Shown: positions 38,787 to 47,132, numbered from the stretch's first letter. The stretch is DNA of 48,569 nucleotides from Candidatus Babelota bacterium (GCA_022707425.1 JAKJAQ010000009.1:20251-68819), one strand, 5' to 3'. Program-made: numbers and translations. The notes: a model not told the origin generated them from the letters alone.

Positions 38787-38811
38787 CGCAGCACGATTTT
38801 TATGATATACT
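38783..38811 (+). promoter_or_regulatory. Putative promoter for gatB
   Basis: TTAGCG at 38783-38788 and TATACT at 38806-38811 are 17 bases apart, 39 bases before the gatB GTG. The -10 box is near consensus and the -35 box is weak. It overlaps the end of the WD40 gene. Confidence 0.4.
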
Positions 38812-38849
38812 AAACCCTGATTTAAGTTTTTCTCTAAAAGGGTTTACTC

Positions 38850-40307
38850 GTGTCTGGCAAATCATCATTTCTTGATAGTTATCCTGAATATCGTGTTGAT
38901 ATTGGTATTGAGGTTCATGTACAGCTCACGACCGCTAGCAAAATTTTCTGTACCTGCTCTAACGGTTTTGCCAAAGAAGCAAATATCAATATTTGTCAAG
39001 TATGCACCGGTCAGCCGGGTGTATTGCCTCGACTCAATAAGCAAGCGGTAGAATTTGCAATTAAGGCGGGCCTTGCTACCAATTGTCAAATAAGTAAACA
39101 ATCAAAATTTGATCGCAAACATTATTTTTATCCCGATTTACCAAAAAATTTCCAAATTACACAAAACGATCAACCAATTTGCACAAACGGTTTTGTAACT
39201 ATTCGTTTGGAAGATAGCAGCACAAAAAAAATTCGCCTCATTCGTATCCACATGGAAGAAGATGCTGGCAAAAACATTCATGCAGCAACTGGTGAAAGTT
39301 TTGTTGATTTAAATCGAGCTGGAACACCGTTGTTGGAAATTGTAAGCCATCCTGATATTTCAAACGCTTATGAAGCAAAAGCATATTTGCAGATGTTACA
39401 CAGTATTGTGCGTTATTTGGGAATTTCTACGGGAAATATGGAAGAAGGTGCTTTTAGAGCCGACACCAATATTTCGGTACGCAAAAAAACAAGTGATACA
39501 CTTGGCACAAAAGTTGAACTAAAAAATATTAACTCATTTAATTTTATTGTTCATGCAATTGAATATGAAATTGAACGACAAATTACCCTGCTTGAAGATG
39601 GCGAACGTGTCAAACAAGAAACACGTTTATGGGATACCAAAGAACGCAAATCGGTCTCTATGCGTTCCAAAGAAGAACTTGCCGATTATCGCTATTTTAA
39701 TGAACCTGATTTGCCAATTGTCGAAATTGATAATGATCATATAGAGCAAGTTAAATTAACATTGCCTGAACTTCCTGAGCAAAAATTTGAACGTTTATGC
39801 GCGCAAAAAAATCTTTCAGTCTATGAAGCAGAAATCTTAGTTGAAGATCCTGAGCTGGCCAACTATTTTGAAAAGGCGTATGCATCTATTGCAAGCAAAA
39901 ATATTATTAATTTAATTTTGCGCGATGTATTGAGTTTCATCAAAGAAGAAAAAATTAGTCTCAATGAACTCAAAATGACTCCTGAACAGTTAGCACAAAT
40001 TGTAACGCTTCTTGAAAAAGACGCAATTAATAATCGTGGTGCACAAGAACTGCTCAAACATGTTGCAAAAACAGGTGACAATCCTGCCGATGCAGTTAAA
40101 AAACTGGGTCTTGAGCAAGTTGGTTCCAGTGCAGAATTGGAATTAATAATTAAAGAATTAGTTGCTGCGCATCCTGCGCAAGTAGAACAATATAAAGCAG
40201 GACAACAAAAATTGTTTGGATTTTTTGTTGGTGAAGCGATGAAAAAAACACAAGGCCGTGGAAACCCCAAAATTATTCAAGAATTACTCAAAAAATATTT
40301 GAGTTAA
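38850..40307 (+). CDS. gatB: Asp/Glu-tRNA(Asn/Gln) amidotransferase subunit B
   Basis: The 485-residue protein starts at GTG 38850 with AAGGG upstream. The N-terminal IGIEVHVQL, CQVCTGQPGVLP and KHYFYPDLPKNFQITQ are family hallmarks, and a GatB/YqeY tail ends at GRGNPKIIQELLKKYLS. With GatA and GatC it converts Glu-tRNA-Gln and/or Asp-tRNA-Asn to the amide form; those genes are not in view. Its last 35 codons (40202-40307) recur as two diverged copies downstream, at 42011 and 45001, marking a tandem amplification. Confidence 0.95.
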   Translation: MSGKSSFLDSYPEYRVDIGIEVHVQLTTASKIFCTCSNGFAKEANINICQVCTGQPGVLPRLNKQAVEFAIKAGLATNCQISKQSKFDRKHYFYPDLPKNFQITQNDQPICTNGFVTIRLEDSSTKKIRLIRIHMEEDAGKNIHAATGESFVDLNRAGTPLLEIVSHPDISNAYEAKAYLQMLHSIVRYLGISTGNMEEGAFRADTNISVRKKTSDTLGTKVELKNINSFNFIVHAIEYEIERQITLLEDGERVKQETRLWDTKERKSVSMRSKEELADYRYFNEPDLPIVEIDNDHIEQVKLTLPELPEQKFERLCAQKNLSVYEAEILVEDPELANYFEKAYASIASKNIINLILRDVLSFIKEEKISLNELKMTPEQLAQIVTLLEKDAINNRGAQELLKHVAKTGDNPADAVKKLGLEQVGSSAELELIIKELVAAHPAQVEQYKAGQQKLFGFFVGEAMKKTQGRGNPKIIQELLKKYLS

Positions 40308-40315
40308 TAACCATA

Positions 40316-41785
40316 CTAGTGTGGTATTATTCTTTGTTTATTTTCATTAATTCTTTTATCCAAGGCATCTTTAAAATCTTGATATACGGTTGGCTTCAAT
40401 TGTTCTTGTAGTAATTTTAATTGTTGTGAATCAAAAAGCGGACTCAACAGGTAACCGGATGGTAAATAGCTGTCAACTAATGCATTGATTACAAAATTTT
40501 GTACCTCTTGCATATCTAAATAATCAAGAGCATTCATTAATTCAATATTTTCTTGCAACGGTGTTTGTTTAATTTGCTCTTCAAACCTCCACATGCTCTT
40601 GTCTGCATAAAAATTTGCAATAGAGTACAAATGCTTTTGTAACACAGCGATTTGTTCTTGAGTCAGCGAAGGGAGCATGATTTCATTAGAAATTTCTTCT
40701 TGATTCAATTCAATACTATGTTTTATTGTTTCCGATTTATTCAACAATTGTTCAAATTGTTTTTCGGTAAGATCCAACGGGAATAAACCTTCCGTTGTTT
40801 TAATAATAAGTCGACGAGTTACTATTGGCGCATTATAAATAAACTTTTTTACATCTTCAAGTGGGTAGTTTTGAAAAATTGGAAATGATTCTTGCTCTAA
40901 CGACCTAATTTCATCTTTTGTCAAAGATCTATTTTTCACAAGAGATTCTGTATCTTTTACCCAATCGAATAACCATTTATATTGTTCTTGATTTAAATTT
41001 AATGTAAGTGGACCTTCACTAGTATTTATTGTTACATCGCGTGATAGGTCAATCGATTTTATCAGATCATGATATACATTGGGATTCAATTTTCTTTGTA
41101 ATAGTTTTGAATCCGACTTTGGCATATTAATTTTTCCAAATGGTGCATATTTTATTTTCAATTGCTCGATTATGCCAAGATAAAAATCGGGAATATTTAA
41201 ATCATCAGCTGCATTTAATAAATCAATAATTTCATCAAGTGATGCATTTTTTATTTTTTCAACAAAAGTTTTTTGACCCATAATTGGATCGGTTGAAATT
41301 TGCTGCAAAATCGGCAGATAATTCACCACCATTTGCCATTCATTTTTTGTAAGATCAGGAACTCGAATAGTTTTGCCAATTTTTTTGATGCTCGTATCTT
41401 CTAACAAATTTTTCAACACGATTGAACGTTCTGTAAGAGCATCCAATTGCGTTTCATTTATTGCATATTTTGATAAACCATCAGCAGTGATTACATCAAT
41501 TTCATTATCGACTTGCGCAAATTCAATCATATTTTGTACTTGCGCTTTAGTAAGATTGTTATAAGGAAAAGTTTTGGCAATCTGTTCTATTTCTTCTTGG
41601 CTTGCCTGTGGGTTATTCGATCCTGTACGAAGAAGTGAATCTTTCAATATCCATTCGAATTGCTTTTGGGTTAAATCTAAACTCAGTGGCCCTTCACTTG
41701 TTTGTATTATCACATTATGCGTTGTTTCCATTGCTTGTACAGCATTGCTGCTCGATACGAGCAAGATTATTAACAACTTCTTCAT
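40316..41785 (-). CDS. Exported protein with two Skp1-like modules
   Basis: ATG 41785 follows AGGA by six bases; the product is 489 residues. The signal peptide MKKLLIILLVSSSNAVQAM is followed by TSEGPLSLDLTQKQFEWIL. A Skp1-like domain spans about 98-225: IDVITADG, SIVLKNLLEDTS, TIRVPDLTKNEWQMV and DLLNAADDLNIPDFY. The second half repeats the layout: TSEGPLTLNLNQEQYKWLF, then TTEGLFPLDLT, MLPSLTQEQIAVL and LMNALDYLDMQEV. Human SKP1 has matching blocks SVTIKTMLEDLG and LILAANYLDIKGL. The protein is a close paralog of the product at 43977. A host-directed adaptor role is inferred. Confidence 0.75.
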   Translation of the reverse strand: MKKLLIILLVSSSNAVQAMETTHNVIIQTSEGPLSLDLTQKQFEWILKDSLLRTGSNNPQASQEEIEQIAKTFPYNNLTKAQVQNMIEFAQVDNEIDVITADGLSKYAINETQLDALTERSIVLKNLLEDTSIKKIGKTIRVPDLTKNEWQMVVNYLPILQQISTDPIMGQKTFVEKIKNASLDEIIDLLNAADDLNIPDFYLGIIEQLKIKYAPFGKINMPKSDSKLLQRKLNPNVYHDLIKSIDLSRDVTINTSEGPLTLNLNQEQYKWLFDWVKDTESLVKNRSLTKDEIRSLEQESFPIFQNYPLEDVKKFIYNAPIVTRRLIIKTTEGLFPLDLTEKQFEQLLNKSETIKHSIELNQEEISNEIMLPSLTQEQIAVLQKHLYSIANFYADKSMWRFEEQIKQTPLQENIELMNALDYLDMQEVQNFVINALVDSYLPSGYLLSPLFDSQQLKLLQEQLKPTVYQDFKDALDKRINENKQRIIPH

Positions 41786-41831
41786 TATCAATCCTGATTG
41801 TAATTATGATAACAAATACCCTTTGTTATTA

Positions 41832-41861
41832 ATATTACCACTTTTGACAATCAGAATTCAA
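41832..41861 (-). promoter_or_regulatory. Family promoter of the Skp1-like gene at 40316
   Basis: Read on the minus strand: TTGAAT (41856-41861), an 18-base spacer, then TAATAT (41832-41837), about 45 bases before the ATG. The same layout, preceded by CTAA in three of the four cases, occurs before all four Skp1-family genes. Confidence 0.55.
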
Positions 41862-41917
41862 TTAGAAACAAAAAAATTATTTTTGGCCATCAATTTTTTA
41901 GAAAAAAATGGCATTTT

Positions 41918-41995
41918 TTAGAAAATATCGAGCGTGTAATCGTCATAAACGCCCTGTTGGGCTTTGTATTTGCCCACAAAAGCAATCATTACCGC
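41918..41995 (-). pseudogene. tsaD 3'-end remnant, copy 1
   Basis: The minus-strand reading is VMIAFVGKYKAQQGVYDDY then TLDIF and stop, 26 codons including the stop. The intact tsaD ends MIAFVGNYKADQGLFDDY then ALDIF. There is no start or upstream part. Together with the gatB remnant directly to its right it marks a duplication junction. The rest of the gap 41786-42010 holds only the cargo promoter and AT-rich sequence. Confidence 0.85.
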
Positions 41996-42010
41996 AAAAA
42001 AAACGGTAAA

Positions 42011-42115
42011 ACAGCAAAATTGTTTGGGTTCTTTGTTGGTGAAGCGATGAAAAAAACACAAGGCCGTTGAAACCCCAAAATTATTCAAGAACTACTCAAA
42101 AAATATTTGAGCTAA
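42011..42115 (+). pseudogene. gatB 3'-end remnant, copy 1
   Basis: The fragment reads LFGFFVGEAMKKTQGR, an in-frame stop where GatB has Gly, then NPKIIQELLKKYLS and the original stop position. One base is also missing just upstream. It is nearly identical to the gatB end at 40202-40307. The convergent Skp1-WD40 gene uses a stop codon inside this remnant. Confidence 0.9.
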
Positions 42116-43740
42116 TCGGTATTGTGTTTTAAAACAACGCCATATTTTTTAAAGAGTATTTCTTTTATTTCAGGTTCAAATTCGGTAAACAGTGCTATCA
42201 TTTTTTTATTTTCTAAGGCAACTGGCGCATTGTTTATCAAATAAACCATCAGCAGTTGTTGTTGCAAGTTTAAATTTTTGTTTAAGTTTAAGATCCATTT
42301 TATAGCGGTAGTATCGCGTGATCCTGTTAGAAGAAAACTATCATTATGCGCAAGCGCGAGTGATGTTATTGAAGCGGTATGTTCTTTGAGAACATTGAGG
42401 AGCTGGCCGGTTACCGCATGCCAAATCCGCGCAGTTGCGTCGCTACTTGCTGAAATAATTTTGTTATTATCATGGGTAAACACGAGTGCATTTATCTGCT
42501 CTTCGTGGCCAGTTAATTTTCTTGCTAATTTTTGTTGTTCAATATCCCAAATACAGATACTTTTATCAACACCACCCGATGCAATCAATTTCCCATTCGG
42601 GCTGAATGCAACGCATTTTATCACATCGGTATGTCCTACAAAATTGGCAATTAGATTATTCGTAGCAACACTCAATACACTTACCTTTTTATCAGAACCA
42701 CCAAAAGCAATGAGTGTGCCATCGTGACTAAATACAACTGCCTGAATCAATTTTGTGTTATCAGAAAAAATGATCTTGGAACTATCATTTTTCAAATCCC
42801 ATAATCGTACCGTACCATCAAACGAACCTGTCGCAACCAATAAGCCATCCGGACTACATGCAACTGCTTTCACTGTATCAGTGTGCCCGGTGAATGTTTT
42901 TATCAAATTTCTCGTTAAACCATTCCATACATACGCATTATCATTGTCACAACCACCCACAATCTGATTATTAGAATCGAATACAATGCTGGTAAGATTA
43001 CTTGGTGCTTTAATGCTCTCTACAAATTCTCCCGAATTTGCATCCCATAAAAAAATAATATTTTCATTACATGTCGCTATGTGCTTTTGATCAGAACTTA
43101 ATGCAAGCGAAATAATAGGAACTTCATTCTGTATCGCTATTGTTGAATTAATAACCGTGGGTTCATTTTGGGCAATAATTCGCGCTAATAACAACTGCAT
43201 TGGTACATTAATTTCATTTAACGCAGAGTTGCCAACTTGTTGTTCTACCCATGATTTTATCCAATCATTATTGGTGATTTTTTTAAGTAGAAAAGCAATA
43301 ATTGGTTCTCTCAAAACTGGGATATCTAAATAGTCTGCGGCATTGAGCAATCTACTTATTTTTTTTATTGGCAGCTCACTTAATGAACCAAAAAGTTCAT
43401 TGTACTCAATTGGCTTATCTAAGAAAAGTGCAATATCCCACAATAATCGTGCTTCTTTTCTAGATAATGATGGCACCAGTAACGTCAAGTTGCCTTGTTC
43501 CTCAGTTGCTCCAAGATCTTCAAGCATACTTTTATACATTATTGAATGCTGTTTAATTAATTCTAATTTCTTTATATTTTCAGAAGTTGCAGGCCTCAAA
43601 AGTTTTTTATTATCTGCACAAAGAATCGTTATGTTGTCTTTGATCACTGACTGTTCACCAGAAACTGCCGACCGTTCAGCTTCCATTGCTTGTAGGGCAC
43701 CGTTGCTCACTATCAGCAAACATAACAATAATTTCTTCAT
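42112..43740 (-). CDS. Exported Skp1-like domain fused to a seven-bladed WD40 propeller
   Basis: ATG 43740 follows AGAGG by seven bases; the product is 542 residues. After a signal peptide (MKKLLLCLLIVSNGALQAM), a Skp1-like domain spans about 35-165: ITILCADNKKLL, SIMYKSMLEDLG, LLVPSLSRKEARLL and RLLNAADYLDIPVLREP. Seven WD40 repeats follow at about 205-490, for example VKAVACSPDGLLVATGSFDG ending VRLWDLKN, and GHTDVIKCVAFSPNGKLIAS ending ICIWDIEQ. A C-terminal helical tail, FEPEIKEILFKKYGV, is shared with the protein at 45099. The repeats are well kept. In eukaryotes the two folds belong to separate SCF subunits. Function is inferred. Confidence 0.8.
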   Translation of the reverse strand: MKKLLLCLLIVSNGALQAMEAERSAVSGEQSVIKDNITILCADNKKLLRPATSENIKKLELIKQHSIMYKSMLEDLGATEEQGNLTLLVPSLSRKEARLLWDIALFLDKPIEYNELFGSLSELPIKKISRLLNAADYLDIPVLREPIIAFLLKKITNNDWIKSWVEQQVGNSALNEINVPMQLLLARIIAQNEPTVINSTIAIQNEVPIISLALSSDQKHIATCNENIIFLWDANSGEFVESIKAPSNLTSIVFDSNNQIVGGCDNDNAYVWNGLTRNLIKTFTGHTDTVKAVACSPDGLLVATGSFDGTVRLWDLKNDSSKIIFSDNTKLIQAVVFSHDGTLIAFGGSDKKVSVLSVATNNLIANFVGHTDVIKCVAFSPNGKLIASGGVDKSICIWDIEQQKLARKLTGHEEQINALVFTHDNNKIISASSDATARIWHAVTGQLLNVLKEHTASITSLALAHNDSFLLTGSRDTTAIKWILNLNKNLNLQQQLLMVYLINNAPVALENKKMIALFTEFEPEIKEILFKKYGVVLKHNTD

Positions 43741-43786
43741 TATTCTGCCTCTTTGCAATTATCAACTATAATTATCTTTTCTTATT

Positions 43787-43816
43787 AAGATAACAAATTA
43801 CGCAGAAAGAGTTCAA
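43787..43816 (-). promoter_or_regulatory. Family promoter of the Skp1-WD40 gene at 42112
   Basis: Read on the minus strand: TTGAAC (43811-43816), an 18-base spacer, TATCTT (43787-43792). The sequence just upstream, TTTTTTTGTTTCTAATTGAA, is shared with the promoter of the gene at 40316, showing common ancestry of the whole upstream region. Confidence 0.55.
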
Positions 43817-43976
43817 TTAGAAACAAAAAAATCGTGTTCAGAAAATTTTTCATGAAAGAAGTGGACATTTTTGAGAGAATATCTGATAATTTCATTCAAC
43901 CTTAAGGCAATGGAAAAGAAATTCATGGTTGCCTATATCTCACTAACTCATTACTGTGTTAAACGGTAAATACATA

Positions 43977-44768
43977 TCATCCTCCAACTATTCCAGCTAG
44001 ATTTTCTTTTTGTCGTTTATTCAAAGCATCTTGCAAATCTTGATAAGCATTTGGGTTTAAATTTTCTTGTAATAATGTTGATTCTTCATCAGTGTAAGAT
44101 GGAATAAAGTTATAACCTACAGGCAGGTATGTGTTCACCAAAGAAGCAATAATCATATTATAAAAATCAGGAATGTTTAAATAGTCAGATGAATTTAATA
44201 AATCAATACGTTCATCTAGTTTTGCTTTCTTTACTCTTTCTTCAAGTTTCGCTTGTCCGATAAATCGATCAGTTGAATATTGTTCTAAAATAGGCAGATA
44301 TTGGACAATTACATTCCACTGTTTTTTTGTCAGCCCAGGAACTTGAAGCGTATCACCAATTTTCTCGACTCCCATATCTTCAAATAGTTCTTTAAGAGTA
44401 ACGGAAAGATACGCAAGCGCATTTAATTCACTTTCGCTCAATGTATTCTTAATAGATCCATCAGCAGTTACCACCGTAATTTCACGAACCGTAGCCGGAG
44501 ATGATTCGATCATCTCTTGTACTTGTACTTTGCTTAGATGCTGATAGGAAAATGTTTTTGCTAATTCTTCTATTTCTTCTTCGGTTGCATCCATATTTCC
44601 AATTGCGGTTATAAAACGCGAATGATCCAGAAGCGATTCATATTGTTTACTTGTTAGATCGATGCTCAGAGGCCCTTCACTTGTTTGTATTATAACATTT
44701 TTTGTAGTTTCCATTGCATTGAGCGCACCACAGAGCATAAATACGAAAAATAGCAGTAATTTCTTCAT
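43977..44768 (-). CDS. Exported protein with one Skp1-like module
   Basis: ATG 44768 follows AAGGA by seven bases; the product is 263 residues. The signal peptide MKKLLLFFVFMLCGALNAM is followed by TSEGPLSIDLTSKQYESLL. A Skp1-like domain spans about 97-225, with the family's clearest match: ITVVTADGSIK, SVTLKELFEDMG, LQVPGLTKKQWNVIVQYL and RIDLLNSSDYLNIPDFY. Human SKP1 has SVTIKTMLEDLG and AANYLDIKGL. The whole protein aligns with the first half of the protein at 40316. No WD40 repeats follow. It may act as an adaptor subunit, but no partner is proven. Confidence 0.75.
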   Translation of the reverse strand: MKKLLLFFVFMLCGALNAMETTKNVIIQTSEGPLSIDLTSKQYESLLDHSRFITAIGNMDATEEEIEELAKTFSYQHLSKVQVQEMIESSPATVREITVVTADGSIKNTLSESELNALAYLSVTLKELFEDMGVEKIGDTLQVPGLTKKQWNVIVQYLPILEQYSTDRFIGQAKLEERVKKAKLDERIDLLNSSDYLNIPDFYNMIIASLVNTYLPVGYNFIPSYTDEESTLLQENLNPNAYQDLQDALNKRQKENLAGIVGG

Positions 44769-44815
44769 CGCTGATTCCTTTTTTGCAATTTTAGATAAAA
44801 TATCTTTTATTTTTA

Positions 44816-44845
44816 ATCTTAGCACTTTTCATGATTAAAATTCAA
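44816..44845 (-). promoter_or_regulatory. Family promoter of the Skp1-like gene at 43977
   Basis: Read on the minus strand: CTAA-TTGAAT (hexamer 44840-44845), an 18-base spacer, TAAGAT (44816-44821). The spacer ends AAAAGTG(C/G), identical in that part to the promoter of the gene at 40316. Confidence 0.55.
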
Positions 44846-44911
44846 TTAGGATCATGCGACAATTTTTATATCGCAACTTTTTCATCAAAAAGAGGACAAT
44901 TTTTAGATTTT

Positions 44912-44989
44912 CTAGAAAATATCGAGCTTGTAATCGTCAAAAAGGTTCTGATCTGCTTTGTAATTGCCCACAAAAGCAATCATTGCTGC
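44912..44989 (-). pseudogene. tsaD 3'-end remnant, copy 2
   Basis: The minus-strand reading is AAMIAFVGNYKADQNLFDDY then KLDIF and stop. This copy is closer to the intact tsaD end than copy 1. The match ends at the same codon as copy 1, where the gatB remnant side begins. The remainder of the gap 44769-45000 holds the cargo promoter and AT-rich sequence. Confidence 0.88.
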
Positions 44990-45000
44990 AAAATTCGGTG

Positions 45001-45102
45001 GCGCAACAAATATTGTTCGGGTTCTTTGTTGGTGAAGCGATGAAAAAAACACAAGGGCGCGCAAACCCAAAAATTATTCAAGAATTGCTGAAAAATATTT
45101 AG
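45001..45102 (+). pseudogene. gatB 3'-end remnant, copy 2
   Basis: The reading is ILFGFFVGEAMKKTQGRANP then KIIQELLKNI and stop. It stays in frame with GatB until a single A deletion near the end shortens the last codons. The stop of the convergent gene at 45099 overlaps it. It is joined to tsaD remnant 2 through about 11 bridging bases. Confidence 0.9.
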
Positions 45103-47132
45103 TCTAGACTCTCTTGATTAACTGTAGGTTCGCTTAGTTTTTCATCTTTTTGTTTAGTTGTTTTCGATTTTTTTATTAATTGTTGCATTTTTTCAACAAC
45201 AGAAGTAAATCGTGGATCTGTTTCATCAATTTTATATTTTGCACGTAAAATTTCTTTTAATGAATCATCAAAGTCATGGAACGCGTTAATTATTGCTTCA
45301 TTTTGCCCAATTTTGAATAATTGATTTGGTGATTGATTCATTTTTCTCAAAATAAGTGCTTGTGGCAAAGTAATCTGCTTAATAAATGCATCATATTTCT
45401 TCATAAATCCGTAAAAATCGAGTCTTTGTAATAATTGTTTATCTCTCATTAAAAAGAAAATACCACTTCTGAGCGTAAATCTAGCAGGAATCATTTGAAC
45501 AATATTAATTGGAGCTTTGTCTGCTAAAAATGATAATACTATTTTTTCTTCCTCCAATTGCCATACAGTTATATTGCCATCATGACTGCCAGATACAAGA
45601 TATTTTCCTTCAGAGTCAAATGACAATGTATCAATAGCGGCATTGCGTTTATATCTTGCTGTTTGCGCAAAGGGCAATTTAACTACTTGTGCAAGATTTG
45701 GAAATTCTTTGCATAAAAAAATCTCTCCATTATTTAAACCATAAGCAAATTCTTTTCCATTAGGGCTGAAGGCAAATGCGGTTATATTTCCTTTAATTCT
45801 TGTTATTACTTCTCGTCTTTGAAACGAATAGAGAATTAAATTTTCACTCGTGACATGAACAATAAAATTTCCATCCGGGCTAAAAGAAACAGACTTACTG
45901 ATACCATCAAAAGTATCTTTATTTTCAGCAGTATTGTTACTTTTTTGTGACATCAGTTCAACAACATTGCCTGTCTTAAGATCTATTAAGCTTAATGAAC
46001 TTTTGGGTGTCATATCTGAATTTTTATTCACCTGATTGAAAACAATTTCGTTTCTCTCGGCATTAAATGATATTGATTTAATCTGAGCGTCATCGATTTC
46101 ATATTTAAAACTTTCATTGCTAATAACTTGAGGTGGTGGCGTTGTAGTTAAAACAGATAAATCATAGAGAGAGATAGCACTTGAGCTATCATTAATAGTG
46201 TTATAAAGAATCGCCAATTGTTTTTGTATTTGATCAAATCTACCATCAACAGGTATTAATGCTGGATTTAGATCAATTATAGAAGCTTTTAAACCAGGTT
46301 TATCAATAAATGTATCGGTCACTTCGCTATGCGAACCTCGAAATGCATAAAATTGCAATAATTCATCATTGGCAACAAGCACATTATATCCGAGCACATA
46401 TTCTTTCCTTGTAACAATGTCGCTCTTATCTAATAATAGTGATTGTGCAATGTTATGATCTTGCATGATGATTTGTTTTGCAATCAGATGATTTAGTTGA
46501 GGATCTTCTATCAACGAATTGATCAGCTCATCTTTACCAAGATTATTAATTGTTTCATCTAATTTTTTTTTATTTTTTAACAAATCAGCGATTGAATCGG
46601 CAATAATGTCAGCAAGAGGAATATCCAAATAATCAACCGCATGAAGCAACTTAATCATCCCTTCTAAACCTTGCGATTCAATAAACGTTTTTAGCTGATT
46701 TTTGTTACCGACTTGAATGCGAATGATGGCACTTTTTTTATTCACATTAGATATCGATTCAAATTTACCGTCTAGAGCATGAAATTCATGTAATAATTGG
46801 AGAAGCAATTTTAATTGAGTGACACTCAAATTTGGTAACGTCATTTGGCTGAAACTGCCTATATCTTCGCTCATGTTTTTTATCGTTTGTGAATACTCAC
46901 CTAAAAACAATAATTCTTCAGCGGTTATTGGTAGCGATCCATCATTCAGTACAATTACTATTTCATAATTTTGCGGCGTCATTTTTTGTTTTTGTAGTTC
47001 TCTCAGCTTTTTTCTTCCTTCGATGACTCTCTCTTGTTTTCTTTTCAATTCATCTGCTGATAAACTCGTTTCCATCGTTTGTAGAATATGAAAACTCATC
47101 GCAACTACAATAAATGACAAAACTTTTTTCAT
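45099..47132 (-). CDS. Exported Skp1-like domain fused to divergent WD40 repeats
   Basis: ATG 47132 follows AAAGG by eight bases; the product is 677 residues. The signal peptide MKKVLSFIVVAMSFHILQTM is followed by a Lys/Arg/Glu-rich helix. The Skp1-like part spans about 55-190: IVIVLNDGSLPI, YSQTIKNMSEDIG, LPNLSVTQLKLLL and KLLHAVDYLDIPLADI. A helical linker leads to WD40-like blades at about 360-575 (KSVSFSPDGNFIVHV, FAFSPNGKEFAYGLNNGEIF, LSFDSEGKYLVSGSHDGNIT). The tail FDDSLKEILRAKYKI matches the protein at 42112. A Lys-rich C-terminus follows. It is more diverged than its paralogs. Confidence 0.72.
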   Translation of the reverse strand: MKKVLSFIVVAMSFHILQTMETSLSADELKRKQERVIEGRKKLRELQKQKMTPQNYEIVIVLNDGSLPITAEELLFLGEYSQTIKNMSEDIGSFSQMTLPNLSVTQLKLLLQLLHEFHALDGKFESISNVNKKSAIIRIQVGNKNQLKTFIESQGLEGMIKLLHAVDYLDIPLADIIADSIADLLKNKKKLDETINNLGKDELINSLIEDPQLNHLIAKQIIMQDHNIAQSLLLDKSDIVTRKEYVLGYNVLVANDELLQFYAFRGSHSEVTDTFIDKPGLKASIIDLNPALIPVDGRFDQIQKQLAILYNTINDSSSAISLYDLSVLTTTPPPQVISNESFKYEIDDAQIKSISFNAERNEIVFNQVNKNSDMTPKSSLSLIDLKTGNVVELMSQKSNNTAENKDTFDGISKSVSFSPDGNFIVHVTSENLILYSFQRREVITRIKGNITAFAFSPNGKEFAYGLNNGEIFLCKEFPNLAQVVKLPFAQTARYKRNAAIDTLSFDSEGKYLVSGSHDGNITVWQLEEEKIVLSFLADKAPINIVQMIPARFTLRSGIFFLMRDKQLLQRLDFYGFMKKYDAFIKQITLPQALILRKMNQSPNQLFKIGQNEAIINAFHDFDDSLKEILRAKYKIDETDPRFTSVVEKMQQLIKKSKTTKQKDEKLSEPTVNQESLD

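Noticed and set aside
44854-45102. Plus-strand open frame of 82 codons ending in the gatB remnant
   Set aside because: It reads antisense through the tsaD remnant and then into the gatB fragment. It has no clear ribosome site and exists because the scar happens to stay open. Treated as two remnants.
40316-47132. Reading the adaptor domains as BTB/POZ rather than Skp1
   Set aside because: The folds are related, but the EDxG motif after the first helix and the AxDYLDIP block match SKP1 better. A structural search could still change this.
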